From Meghimatium bilineatum (lineage: Eukaryota > Mollusca > Gastropoda > Stylommatophora > Philomycidae): DNA of 64,000 nt. This document shows positions 10,461 to 22,700 of the stretch, piece by piece. Position 1 is the first letter of the stretch, and every line of letters begins with the position of its first letter. The stretch lies in NCBI GenBank assembly GCA_034231615.1, contig CM067299.1, positions 17,512,498 through 17,576,497 on the forward strand. The letters run 5' to 3'. The notes under the pieces are model-generated. The model ran no database searches, was not told the DNA's origin, and was given only the letters and a program-made list of their open reading frames with translations. The translations under genes and the position numbers were made by a program.

Positions 10461-10924
10461 TCTTTCGTTCACTTGAAACATGTCTATATCTGTAATTCTG
10501 TCTCCTTAATAAAACTCACTGTCTTTTGTAGTTGCAAACCATTCAAAACACACACATGACCAAAACTATAAAGCAATGAAAGGAGAGGCAAAATATATGT
10601 ACATGAATAAATAAATGAAACAAAAACTGGGTATTGCACTCATAAAGTTCAAAGAATTTTATCATGGAAATGTGGTAACAATTCGATAGCACACAAAAAC
10701 ATAATTATATGTAACATATTTATGTGTAACTTATAAAAAGTAATATTTTGTCAAATGACAACATTGGGAATTTAATGCTGAGTCATCCTGAACTGCTGCA
10801 CCACATTTGATGTATTGTTATAAAGTTGCTATTTGTAAAGTGTGGACCTAGGTTCACTTTGATGTTTTTCTGAAAGGGTGAAATTAGTTAACATAAATTA
10901 AATTAAGTGGGCAACTTCTGTTTG

Positions 10925-11225
10925 TTGGTGTTTTTGTGGTATTGTTGAGTTACTTGTTAGCATGAAGTGTAGAAGAGTCACTGCTATTTGTGTAAAGTGC
11001 ACATGAGTCACAGTTGTTTTTGTGAAGTGTGGGAAAGCATCTTCTGTTTCTGTGAAGTGTGGAGTCACTGTTTTTGTGAGGTGATGGAGATGTCACAGCT
11101 GTTTTCGTGAAAAGGAGGAGTCACTGCTATTTCTGTGAAGTGTGAATGAATCAATGATGTTTTTATGAAGTGTGGAGGAGCCATTTCTGTGGTATATAAA
11201 GTGTGAAAGTATCACTATGTTGTGT
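10925..11225 (+). repeat. Degenerate minisatellite (GAAGTGTG...TCACTG)
   Basis: A phrase of about 40 bp, GTGAAGTGTGGAGGAGTCACTG followed by T-rich DNA, recurs imperfectly six to eight times. A related GTGAAGTGTGAAG phrase forms the array at 11935-12175, suggesting common ancestry. Confidence 0.75.
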
Positions 11226-11269
11226 TAAATGTGCGTATATTTTTGTTTCTTGTAAGTCTCATACCTGTC

Positions 11270-11559
11270 TAGAGGAGCGCGGTAGCCTAATGGATAGTGA
11301 GCTTGCTTGCTACCATCTGGTTACAGCGTACCAGGTTCGAAACCACGTCCGGACATAAAAAAATCTGGGTTGTGATTTCTCACTTGACATGACCACTCCT
11401 CCAGTCGACTCAGCTGTAAATGAGTACCTGACGCATGAGTTAGGGAAGTTAAAAAACAGCAAGGAAGGGAACTGGCCACCCCATCTAATAGTTGCTGCAG
11501 CTTAGTACATGAAGAGTTATCTTCATCCCCGACAGCAGATGCCATGGGACCTACCTTTA
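11270..11559 (+). mobile_element. tRNA-derived SINE with 10-bp target-site duplication
   Basis: Starts TAGAGGAGCGCGGTAGCCTAATGGATAG, with an A-box-like TAGCCTAATGG and a B-box-like GGTTCGAAACC 45 bp later. Flanked by perfect CATACCTGTC copies at 11260-11269 and 11560-11569. At 290 bp it looks complete. The tRNA-like head supplies an internal RNA polymerase III promoter. Confidence 0.88.
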
Positions 11560-11579
11560 CATACCTGTCAACTAGTAAA

Positions 11580-11795
11580 TAAGGTCTATATTTAGTGGCT
11601 CTGCTATATGAAGGTGGTAACCATCTCCTCTCCCCTGCAGTTTTTACTTTCCAGATTAATCCAGTACCTAATTACGGCTGGGTTGATCTTGGATCTGTTG
11701 CAATCTAAAAACATTTCCGCCTCTACAGGAAAATGAATCTAGGACCACTCATATGTGAAATCAGTGCGCTAAACACTGTGCTACGCTGGCCCATG
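11580..11795 (-). mobile_element. Second tRNA-derived SINE, minus strand
   Basis: On the minus strand the head reads GGCCAGCGTAGCACAGTGTTTAGCGC, then a B-box-like GGTCCTAGATTC. The body contains TTAATCTGGAAAGTAAAAAC and GCAGGGGAGAGGAGATGG. It is a different family from the SINE directly upstream and faces it tail to tail. Confidence 0.75.
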
Positions 11796-11934
11796 AATAT
11801 ATACAGAATATGGATATTTGGATCAAATTATTGAATTTTATACTGAAAACAAGGCTGATACTTCTGGAAATTGACAGGTATGAATTATGAAGGTCTTCTG
11901 TTTTTTTTTCTTCTTTTTGTAATGTGGAACTAGG

Positions 11935-12175
11935 TTGTATGTCTCTGCTGTTGTAATTTGGAAGTGTGAAAATGAATTGTATGTGTTTGTTGTTGTATTT
12001 TGTGAAGTGTGAAGATGAATTGTATGTGTTTGTTGTTGTATTTTGTGAAGTGTGAAGATTAATTGTATGTGTTTGTTGTTGTATTTTGTGAAGTGTGAAG
12101 ATGAATTGTATGTGTTTGTTGTTGTATTTTGTGAAGTGTGAAGATGAATTGTATGTGTTTTTGTGAAGTGTGAGG
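11935..12175 (+). repeat. 43-bp minisatellite
   Basis: GTGAAGTGTGAAGATGAATTG recurs at 43-bp steps (about 12004, 12047, 12090, 12133), with TATGTGTTTGTTGTTGTATTT between. It runs directly into the end of a minus-strand LINE. Confidence 0.92.
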
Positions 12176-12720
12176 TGAGTGGTAAGTCTATCTATTTATT
12201 CGCTAAACCCTTTATTGCCTTTCAGCATCAGGGGTTGAAGAGTTCTCTGGAGATGGCCCTCTTGTGTGCTGAGTATATTGTGGAATTTGTCGCCTCTTTT
12301 ATTTCAGTGATCCATTGTTTCCAAGGTCGGCCTCTAGGTCTACCTTCAATGTATCTGTGTAGCATAGCATGCTGTAGTATGCTGTCTGGTGGTAGTCTGC
12401 TGTTGTGTGCAAACCATTTGATCTGTTGGCTCTTAATATAATCCAAGATTGGGGTGGTGCTGGTTCTTTGTCTAATGTCCTAATTTCTCACTCTGTCTCT
12501 TAGTGATATTCCTAGGATTCTGCGTAAGCATGCCATTTCAGCTGTCACTAGTTTACGTTTGTCTTGTGATGTCGTTGTCCATGTTTGGCATTGATAGCAC
12601 AGCGTTGGCATAACAATCGTTTTGAATAGTGTTATTTTGGTGTTTAAATCTACATTTTTGTTTCTGAAGATTGGTGTCATTTGCCCTAGGGCTTGGTATG
12701 CTTTAATAAATCTATTATTA
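12176..12720 (-). mobile_element. LINE family A, 3' part
   Basis: The minus strand encodes the C-terminal portion of an endonuclease-reverse transcriptase [52 protein letters not shown], then IKSQQIKWFAHNSRLPPD and GRPRGRPWKQWITEIKEA. The same ending, including CTCTTC...GCTGAAAGGCAA and a short GATA-like tail, occurs at 17785-18560, 18815-18885 and 40640-41820. 5'-truncated; the RT palm is absent. Confidence 0.85.
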
Positions 12721-12724
12721 AGTA

Positions 12725-13125
12725 AGTACTGTTGTATTTTGTGAAGATGAATTGTAAGTGTTGTAATTTGTGAAGATGAATTGTAAGTGTTGTATTTTGT
12801 GAAGATGAATTGTAAGTGTTGTATTTTGTGAAGAGTAAAGATGAGTTGCACGTGTCTGGTGTTGTGAAGGTGGGTTGCATGCATCTGTTGAGTTTTGTAA
12901 AGATGAGTTGCACGTGTCTGGTGTTGTGAAGGTGGGTTGCATGCATCTGTTGAGTTTTGTAAAGATGAGTTGCACGTGTCTGGTGTTGTGAAGGTGGGTT
13001 GCATGCATCTGTTGAGTTTTGTAAAGATGAGTTGCACGTGTCTGGTGTTGTGAAGGTGGGTTGCATGCATCTGTTGAGTTTTGTAAAGATGAGTTGCATG
13101 TTCCTGTTGTTTTATTTTGTGAAGG
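12725..13125 (+). repeat. Minisatellite: about 30-bp units then 62-bp units
   Basis: The first part repeats TTGTGAAGATGAATTGTAAG. Four near-identical 62-bp units follow (AGATGAGTTGCACG at 12839, 12901, 12963, 13025), each with GGTGGGTTGCATGCATCTG. The array sits at the 5' truncation edge of the LINE. Open frames across it are repeat artefacts. Confidence 0.95.
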
Positions 13126-13814
13126 TGAATTATATTTTTCCTGGAATCCCAAAATAATATCAAATGCGACCAATCAAATTTTTCATGTACCTATCAGACT
13201 ATATGTAAGATTTAACTGCCCCTCAGAGTATTTCTATTTGCAGCTGATTTCATAACCTCTAACCCTCTCATCTATTTTCAGCTGAGTCTGTGGCTGAACT
13301 TCAGGACCTTGGAGTGAATCATAGTGTTTCAAGAAATGAGTGACATATAGAAATAATTAGAGTTATCAACCAACACATAACCGAAACAGTCAGTTACCAC
13401 ATACTGAAGTACATATTAAATATGAGATTGGAGTGCCATGATGATGATCTGACAACTAACTAACTGACTAACAATCTACTGTCCTCCATTATATATTCTT
13501 AATGTCCTAATTGTTTTGTTCACTTGTTGGTTCCAATCAAGTGAATTCAGTTAAACTTTAATTTGCTATGGTTAATTTTCAGTTACTGTGCCCTATATAT
13601 GTTTACTTCCTCCCTCTAAAATCTTTAGTTACTGACAACAGAAATTAGGTTTCACAACTGAACAACATGAGAACAGTTCTATAGATATATCAACATTAAC
13701 ATCAAATTTCAAGATGTCAGATAATTCAAATTCATGTGAAATGTTCACAGCAGATGTATGATGAATTAAGGTAATGACACAGAGGTTAAAATGAATCACA
13801 AGATGTTAAGCTAA

Positions 13815-13885
13815 AGATAACATCTGGGTCAAAAGACATGAGCACATGGACCGCAGGATCAGCAAACAAACATAAAAACTATTTA
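13815..13885 (+). repeat. Family E SINE tail fragment
   Basis: GGGTCAAAAGACATGAGCAC, then ATGGACCGCAGGATCAGC and an AAAC-type tail. The same tail ends the complete copy at 19705-20318 and a fragment at 45525-45580. Confidence 0.75.
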
Positions 13886-13889
13886 CAGA

Positions 13890-15185
13890 TTAGCCTAATA
13901 GAGCTCAGTTTTCATAGGCCCTCTTTCGACTCTACCCTTACTTTCCCAATGGGGAATGGTTTCCAAAAAATTCGGAACAAGGTAGGTTAGGACAGACAAA
14001 ACACAATATTTTAAATAAAAAAGTTAATATGAATTGGTCTCATTTTTATACAACTCAACAAATGCAGAGTCTTTCACTCAAAATGCTACGTCCAGCAATT
14101 TTGATGGATAGAAATAAAATAGACTTATAAAATTTTTTAATATTATGAATACATATCATTTCATCTGATTTTATAGCCATAGTGTTTTTCTACCCTACCA
14201 TAATGTATTTGAAGTAATTATAAAAATTGAGCTTTTAGTGACTTACTAACAGAAGTGGTCGCAAAAATTGCTGTTTTAGCGGCTTGTAGGAGACAATGAG
14301 TTAATAATTTCCCCTTACAGATGCTGCACACCATTTCTACAATCGCCGCCAGGACAAATCACTTTTTTTTTACTTGTTTTCATTGCAGTCGATATTACAT
14401 TTTTAGTTTGTGCTGGGTTAATACCTGGCGAAGGCCTTTGTGTAGGTCATAGTTCCCGCTTTCTCTGCATATTTATATAATGGAAATATTATCTCAGCGT
14501 CATTTTTGATGTATTTTTCAAAATTAGCGGAGATTTGACATAATTTTTTCGCATTGGAGGATATTGTTCGTATGTACACTGATGATGACAGCCGTAGTTG
14601 CAATGGAAATATGCATGATGTAGGTAATTTGCATACCAAATATAACATGGAAAATTCCTTGTTAGATAGACCTAATGTTTCTGAAAACGGAAAGGAAATC
14701 AGTGGTACTAATTTTGACATCACAAATTTTGCGGAAGTGGTGTTGTATTTCGAGTAATATTTTTGTCTAAACATGGCTCCAATACTCAGCACTCCCAAAG
14801 TAAAAAGAAATATTCCCCACATTATGTTGGGTTTGACAATTTATTTTTTTATATATATATGTTTATTTAAACTATCTTTGATATATGTTCATGCAAGACT
14901 ATTAATTTTTCTGTTGATCTGCTACGTTTGAGTGTGATATGATGAATAGTTTGAAAGAAAATGCATTTTTAACATCATCATATTAATAATTTGGAGTTGT
15001 TCCCCTTGTCTTAGTGATGGCAGATTGACAATAGGGAAATCGCAAGGTGGTGAAAGGGTTAAATGACTAATCAGTTTTGGAATCACTTGTATTTATAAAA
15101 TATTTAATGTATTCTGAGCGATAGAATTCACAGATAACATCAGTTCAGCTGATAAACAGGCTTTAGTGATTAAATATGTTTATTC
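13890..15185. other. Unassigned DNA with one unrecognised frame
   Basis: Open frames overlap on the two strands at 14418-14822 (minus, 134 aa) and 14554-14757 (plus, 67 aa). Neither shows a known motif, and composition is ordinary for the region. GAGTTAA near 14295 and GGGTTAA near 15055 resemble ends of TTAA-targeting elements but are not in inverted orientation. I assign no function. Confidence 0.4.
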
Positions 15186-15189
15186 GCCA

Positions 15190-15420
15190 AAAAAAAATGT
15201 GGTGTATGGCCAAGTGGTCGGAGTTTTAGTCTCACACCTATGAGTTCTAGGGTTTTGATCCCCTGGTAAGGACTAGGTTTTTTTCTGTCAAAGTGTAAAT
15301 TAAAAAACCCACTCTTAACATGACGTAGCAACAGCAAGGGAACAGGGCTTTTCTCACACAAGCCACTCAAAACTCCCCTGTATTGGAAAAATGCAGTATT
15401 GACAGTTTTTTTAAACTTCA
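15190..15420 (+). mobile_element. tRNA-derived SINE
   Basis: The head GTGTATGGCCAAGTGGTCGG resembles the A-box region of tRNA-Leu/Ser; a B-box-like GGGTTTTGATCCCC follows 45 bp on. The body contains AAAACCCACTCTTAACATGA. Ends were not resolved by a target-site duplication. Confidence 0.75.
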
Positions 15421-15599
15421 TAACTCACTGAATAAATAACACAGTTTAAGTTTCAGCACCCTACAGGCAACTGTTAGTCACCGACTTATATCTTTCCACA
15501 GAACCATAGAACGTTGCTGTGACCACGTTGACTCTGTTTACTAACTATACTGCTAATGTGACCGGAAATGTGTGAGATTGAAGCTAGGAATACGTGATT

Positions 15600-15995
15600 T
15601 ATATGATTATATATGGCATTGGATATAATTAGGAGTGTGTTCAACTGAATTATTTCTAAACCTAGTCTTAACCGAAATGACCGGATCGACATGTTAAGTG
15701 ACATCTACATGTTTTATTTGTTTTCTTAGTGTTTTATTTGTTTAAATATTATGAGAACGTTAGTTTATTTATGAAATAACAAAAACAAAAAGTTCTAGAT
15801 AATTTATCAGGGGTGCCAGAGATTGGCATTGAATATAATTACATTGTATGTAGTCCCAGACCTAATATAAAATAACTGACATGGTAAAAGACATCTAGGT
15901 GTTTTATTTGTTTCTGCAGACAATATTATGTTAGTTTGGTTATGTAGCAACAAAACTACAATAGACTAGGTATGTAGAAAAACTTATCAGGGTTG
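15600..15995 (+). repeat. Diverged tandem duplication, about 200 bp
   Basis: The order TTGGATATAATTA / CCTAGTCTTA / GACATCTACATGTTTTATTTG / TTATCAGGGGTGCCA recurs as TTGAATATAATTA / CCCAGACCTAA / GACATCTAGGTGTTTTATTTG / TTATCAGGGTTGCCA. The two halves are clearly homologous but differ by indels. Confidence 0.8.
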
Positions 15996-16189
15996 CCACA
16001 CATAGGAAAAGTATAGGTGGTCACACACAAAATTAAAATAAAATAGTTTTTTTTTTTGTTGCAATTTTCATCTTCACAATTTTCTCACACCTCTCATAAC
16101 ATACATATACTACAACTGACACAAATATATGTAGTGTCACTTCTTTATTTACATATACACAAATTAATTTTAAATCTCTTCTTCTTCTT

Positions 16190-16480
16190 TCCTTCCTCTT
16201 TTACCCTTTACGGGTGTCGAGGGAGATACATTGTTCTTGTTCTCGCTTTTCTGGCAGCTTCAGATAATGTTATTTGGTGTTCATGTAATGTCTCTTTGAT
16301 GTTGTTGATCCAGCGTACTCTAGGTCTACCACTGGCTCTTCTTTCTGCTTCTCCTCTCTTCATATATGCTTTAGAAACTAATGAATCACACTGCATTCTT
16401 TCCAGATGACCAAACCATTGCTTAAAATCTCTAAAAACAAAAAAATTATTGCATTTTGCAGTCACCAACATTAACGCACA
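16190..16480 (-). mobile_element. LINE 3' end, family B
   Basis: The minus strand encodes [39 protein letters not shown] and TLSEAARKARTRTMYLPRHP, ending at a CCCTTTACGGG stretch. This is the typical C-terminal tail of RTE/CR1-like LINE polyproteins. A plus-strand copy of the same end lies at 19255-19440. Confidence 0.85.
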
Positions 16481-16701
16481 TTGTCAAAAAGTAAACTAGG
16501 CCCTGGGAGAAGTTTGCGCAATTTTAATCCAGGGTGCTAAAGGTTAACTTTCAGAATTTGGCAACAGAAAAAACATGTTAGTTACATCTGATATGATAAT
16601 TTTAAAAAAAACCTACAGTGATTGATGACACATGCAATCTGGCTTAGTCCTGATCAATTTAATTTTAAGAGTGTGTACAAATACAATAATTTACATTAAA
16701 T

Positions 16702-16777
16702 TTATGGTCTTGTTGACCGCAGCATTTGTCCTGTTGATGCTTGGCTGTTGATGGCAAGGGATACTTCATGCAGGAAG
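16702..16777 (-). CDS. VPS45: VPS45 terminal coding exon 14 (aa 541-565)
   Basis: Completes Ser, then [20 protein letters not shown] and STRP before TAA at 16704-16702. FLHEV matches human FLEEV; the tail after it is variable in the family. The acceptor TTTTCAG and the phase fit exon 13. Confidence 0.92.
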
Positions 16778-19700
16778 CTGAAAAGGAACAACAAATAATC
16801 AAAATACTTCACAACTTAATGTTAGTTTCAAAATCAAGGAAATTTGTTAATAATTCTAATAACCACATTGATAGCATATAAGTACATCTAAGTACTCTGA
16901 ACATATATGGAAGGTGTCTGTGGGACATTGTACAGCATGTTTTCCTTCTAGCATGCTTTTGTTGTGCATTATTGTATCAGAGGATCTCTTCAGCTATTGC
17001 CCCACTCTTGGTGTTGCAACATCAGTCAGATCTGTCTTGTGCAAGTCTCTCCCATGAATGTCTGTCTATATTGAAGTGAGGGTAACTCAAACTACTTGTT
17101 ATTTGCAGATGACCAAGCACTAGTAAAACCATGATAATCAGCAAAGAAGAACAAGAGCTAAACATAAACATACATGGAAACTACAACAAGTAAAACATTA
17201 TCAATATTTTGGACACATAGTCACAAATGATGGCAGGTGTGAAACAGAAGTTAAAGAGAGAATAGGAATAGCTAAAAGTACCTTCAATAATAAGAGGAAA
17301 TGAGGAAATATTAATATCTAAACAAATTACAAACACGTTAAAAATGAGAATTATAAAATGCTACATCTATTCTATATTAATGTATGGCTCAGAAATATGG
17401 ACACTAAATAAACAATTAGAAAACAGAATTGATGTCTTTAGATGTCGGTATATAGAAGAATAAGGAAAACATCATGGAAAGAGAAGAAAACAAATAAAGA
17501 GGTACTAAAAACACTTAATATGAAGAGAGAACTACTAAGAGAAATAAAGATCAGGCAAATAAAATATTTTGGACACAATAAAAGACATGACACCTTATTG
17601 AAGACATTACTTGAGGGCAAAGACAAAGGGAAGCGAGCAAGAGGTAGGCAGAGATATAAGTGGGAGAGTAACATCACACATTGGACAGGTTACAGTCTAG
17701 CAGAGTGCACCACCAAGACAAGAGATAGGGGATGTTGGAGATACATTACAGTGAACCTTCGTTACGGAGACGGCACTTATTGATGATGAAGCACTAGTAG
17801 CATCATCAGAAGAGTAACTATAAAGACAAATAGATACATTACATCAAACATGCCAAACCTTTAGCATGATGATAAATATAGAAAGGATCGGAGTAATGAA
17901 GATATGAAGAACAAAAAGAAACATCAATACATATATTGGAAACCACAGACTTAAACAAGTGACAGAATTCACATACGTAGGAAGTAATATAACAGATAGC
18001 AAAGCAGTAAAGAAATACACAATAGGTGTAGTAAAGCATATCAAGTCCTAGGGAAAATGACACAATCTTTATAAATAAAAAATGTACTTAAACATCAAAA
18101 TAACACTTCAAAACGATTATTATACGAACGTTGTATTACCAATGCCAAACATGGACAATGACAGCACAAGACAAACACAAACTTGTGACAACTGAAATGG
18201 CATGTTTGTGCAGAATCCAAGGGATATCATTAAGAGACACAATGAGGAATGAGGATATTAGACAAAGAACAGGCACCACCCCAATCTTGGAACATATTAA
18301 GAGACAACATATCAAATGGTTTGCACAAATCAGCAGACTGCCATCAGACATAGTACACAGATACAGTGAAGGCAGATCTAGAGGCTGGCCACGAAAACAA
18401 TGGACCACCGAGTTAAAAGAGGCAAATTCGCAGAGGTTAAAAACAAATTCCACAATATGCTCAGAACACAAGAGGGCCATCTCCAGAAAACTCTTCTACC
18501 CCTGACGCTGAAAATGTATATTTAAGGGTTTAGCAAATAGATAGATAGATTGATTGAAGTGAGTCAGTAGTGTCTTAAGAGCATCTTTAAAACGCTTTTT
18601 CTGGTCTTAAAGGAAACCAGTCTGAAGTCTCCTATATAGCAACTTTTTTTTTTGGCAGACGATCTTTCATGTGGACGAGGTGACTTGTCCAACATGTTTG
18701 TGCCTACATCAACATTGTGTGTATACTTACAGATTTAGAATTCATCAGTACCTCACTGTATATTTTATCCCAATAGATGTGGAGTATCTTACAACGGCAG
18801 TTTATGTGGAAACCGTCTAAAAAAATTCTTCTACTCCTAACACCGAAAGGCAACAAAGGGTTTTAGCAAATAGATAAAATGGTTCAGTATACTTCTGAAT
18901 AACTCTCTGCCTCACCTTTATTGACAGTGTATTATTGACATAATACACTGTATATTCTTTAATTATTTATTTTATGAATACTTCTTTTGCCTGCCCTAGT
19001 CTATTTCTTATCTCTGTTGAACTTCTTCCATCTGATGTCATTTAAAAAACAGTTAAGGGGATTAAAACTATTAACTCTTTCCAGACTAGATTTGTATTTA
19101 GGGATGGACCAAATTAATTTTCAGTTGTATAGAAATTATCATATTATTATTTCCTACTATAATATTGATAAATGTGATACATATTGTATAACATTGGAAA
19201 ATGGTTACAAAAAAATGAACATAGTACATTTTTGAAAATTTCTTCTTTGATAGAATGATAACAATGTTTAACAGAAAGAAGACCTAAGGGTAGACCTAGA
19301 GTACGCTGGATCGACAACATCAAAGAGACATTACACGAACACCCAAATAACATTATCTGAAGCTACCAGAAAAGCGAGAACAAGAGCATTGTATCTCCCT
19401 CGACACCCATAAAGGGTAAAAGAGGAAAGAAGAAGAAGTTTAACACATATAAATAATTAGGAGTGTATAATTTTTTTTAAATGCTGCGATTCACCAAATT
19501 TATTAATGGCTAAAAGTGTTCTGATCAAATCTTCTGACATTGTATGATAGGGTATTTATTTTTAGTCATTAAACAATTTATTTGATGCATTTATATCTTA
19601 AAAATATTGAAGTTATGTACATTTTTCCCAATGAAGTCTGAGGTCAAATATATTGTAAAACCCATATTAGTGAACCACAAAATATAAATTGATCAAGTAT

Positions 19701-22700
19701 GATACGCATGGTTTGCGTCTCTGGGTCTCACCAATGGCCCATTAGACAAACCACCCATGCAACAGAAAACCTAAGTAGATGACATGCCGTTATATTTAGG
19801 TTATCTATTATAGAAGCTTCATGGCATGTCATCTATACAATTATGCCTCTCATACTTTTAATTTTTTGTTACAATGTATTTTATGCCATGTTGTTTTCTT
19901 TTTATTTATTTGTTTATGTATGCACCCTCTGTGGTTGGGAGAGAGCTAGATATTTGCTGCGCAGCTGTGGGGAGGAGGAAATTGACAGCACTGTTTTTCC
20001 TATGGCTGAGGCCCATCATAGAGGCACACTGACTTAGGACGTGAAGATCCTTTTGACTTGAATATTTGGTTGCATGCCTGGAGCAATAGAGAAGTTCGGC
20101 ATAACCAGTAGTCAATTGGTGGCGGTGAATGAGCACAGTGAACCCTATCTTGGCTGCAGTGGCTCGGAGCAGTTCATAGGTTGAAACCTACCTTTCTAGT
20201 AGTGTGATAGTTTTTCTCTGGCTCTGGCCCAGAGTGGGACGAAAATCCACAGACTCCCCAGCAAGATCGGGTCAAAGGGCATGAGCCCATGGACCGCTGG
20301 ATCAGCAACCAACCAACCATCAAGTATGATAGGTGGAAACGAAATCTGATATATCGGTTATTGGTCCTATACAACTTCTTTATATTGTCAATATAATATA
20401 TTGGTGATTGATCAGAAAAGAGTTAAAGCAAACAATATTGCCATTAACACAAACTGTTATAGAAATCATCACTATAAAATATCTTAATACATAACAAACT
20501 ACTGGAGTAAAGACTAAAACAGGCCCAAACAGAGAAATATAACATAAATATGAAGAGAGTGATATATCAACAACGAACTGGAACTATGAATCACTACACT
20601 CTGCTAGAGTTTATTGAGAGGGTATCGGAGGACCTATGGAACTGATTGGTGTGCACTTATGACCTGCACTAAGACTCACCTTTACAAAATTTTACAGAAA
20701 TGTGCACACAAAAATTGCTACTTTTTGAATTTACCTTTTGGAATTGTGAATAGTTGTTCCTCCCAGCACAACCCGAACCCCTGGCATTGTTCTATTGAGA
20801 TTATGCACAGCTAAAGCCTCTTCATAAGTACATCCTCCAATGATAAACACTATGATATCCTGGGGCCTGAAATGCACATATATCCACATATATAAATCAC
20901 AATACTAGAATTTGAATTATGAGTGAATATTATAAACACACGTTCATAGATGTTCTAATCCCCATATCATTCAATCCATCAGAGTGTAGTTGGATTTTGT
21001 TATTGACATTAAAAATACATGAAGTATATTCTTGTTATATTTTTACATAATTCCTTTTTCTACTTCTCAAAGAGCATATCGCCCTGAAGTTGGAATCATT
21101 AGAAATCTGCACCTAGTTGTCTCACAGTGATTCTGTAGCTATTATTGTTTTCCAAAATATTTTTTTGTTTTTGTTGTGTTCGCTCCATTGTAATCAGCAC
21201 AGGCTTCCGTGCAATTTCCACCGGGAGCATGATTACGTTGTGCCACCATTATGCGTGTTGTAGGCCTAGCACATCCGATTTCGGCATGCCGTGACAATTC
21301 GGGTGGGCTACCCTAGCCTGTGACAGCCTTCCTATTTGTCATCAGACAGCGAATGTGTACTGACTCTACGCCGAGATCCGAGATGGTTAGTCCTTCACGT
21401 CTGTCTTGCACAAGGCGTTCCGTTGCCAGTGAATTTGCCTCGTGTTATTAGACGTATTGTGCCCGTGCTCATCGGGTACTGAACCTTTTCTCATCCTCAA
21501 GCCTGGTTCCAGTTTAGGAAGAACTTGACAGAAGAGTTGGGCTTGGGCTCATTCGCCTTCTTAGCCGAAGTGTTGCTCACCAACGTCATGAACCTTTTCT
21601 GTGATAAAATTGATAGCATTACTGTGCTATACTATTGTGAAAGTGTATTTGGAGATTAAATTTGATATGAACAAAATGGACATAAATAAAGTTACTCAAT
21701 GACTGCCTGTTGCTATTTAAGGCGGCTATTCTAATGTTGAGATTTAGAACTGCCTACTCTCGCAGAATAACTTGTGTTTGTTTGATCTGTGAGATAATAT
21801 AAACAAAACGATTTCAGGTGACATGCTTCTATAGGAAGGTGCTGTCAGGTGCTTAGTCGTATCACAGATGGATGATAAATCCAGAGCTCTTGTGTTTAAA
21901 GTTTAGTGAATGGTATAATGGGAATGCTGACCTTGATTGCACACAACATAGTGTTGGAGATAATGTAATTGTTTATATTGATGAATCTTTTCTGGACGTG
22001 GGGGAGAATTAGGGTTTCTAAGGTCTTTTAAGAGAAAAAGTGATTGTTGATAAGATTAGAGATAACATGACAGCATCAAGTAAGATAATGGACTTTAATG
22101 AAGTTATGGCAGCATTTAAATTGGTTGCTGAAACAGAGATAGTCAAAGTTGTGTCAGTCAAACAATTAATGTTTTGTAATGTACAGACTGGATTGTTGAG
22201 ATAAGAATGGGTGAGTCTAATGTCTAATATTGAACAACTCAATTGTCCAGAGCATTACATGGATATACTGCCCTGGTCATGCTGGGGTCAGAGGAAACGA
22301 GAGAGCCAACTTATTGGCAGGCAATGCGGCGATAGGTGGCGCATTGCTGAGAAGAGATAAAGCAGACTTAATGAAGGCAGGAATAAATTCATTTCAAGAT
22401 GAAGGTGATGTCAATGAGGTTGAGAACGTACACGTACAGAGAATGGGAGTACCTAGAGGTGAGGGAAGGAAAAGTAAATTTTTCGGAAAGTCCCGAAGAT
22501 CACACACTCAACACCTGACCGAGACTCTGAGTCTACATACACTGGGATGGCTGCTGGAGCGGAAGGCGGAGCACTTATGGGAATGTCCCGCATACTGTGA
22601 AGCCAGTTTCTAGTCAAGAATCAGGAGTCTAATGTCACTTCACATCTGCAGTAAATTGTGTAGATCTACTACTGTCTTGAGCTACTACTACTACTGTATT

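Larger units (their letters stand above)
19071..20426. mobile_element. TTAA-ended non-autonomous element (piggyBac-like?), carrying inserts
   Basis: The left end TTAACTCTTTCCAGAC and the right end, minus strand TTTAACTCTTTTCTGATC, are short inverted ends at TTAA. The right end continues in close similarity (AATAACCGATATATCAG, TTTGTGGTTCACTAATA) with the element starting at 34843. A LINE tail (19255-19440) and a SINE (19705-20318) lie within, leaving about 540 bp of its own. The TTAA ends suggest piggyBac-type mobilisation; no transposase is seen. Confidence 0.55.

Noticed and set aside
11275-11345. tRNA gene
   Set aside because: A and B boxes are present but no acceptor-stem closure is apparent, and it is the head of a 290-bp SINE with a TSD; the same logic removes 24490, 15195 and 63950.
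12480-13173. Long overlapping minus frames (up to 227 aa) rich in His, Thr and Asn
   Set aside because: They are readings of the 62-bp and 30-bp minisatellite fused to LINE tail sequence, not a protein gene.
14418-14822. 134-aa minus frame as a membrane protein gene
   Set aside because: No recognisable family, no splice-consistent neighbours, and a competing plus frame; unsupported.
22230-22613. RNase H-like 127-aa frame as a host gene
   Set aside because: [14 protein letters not shown] plus the following tail is the end of a LINE polyprotein; a second fragment is at 24880.
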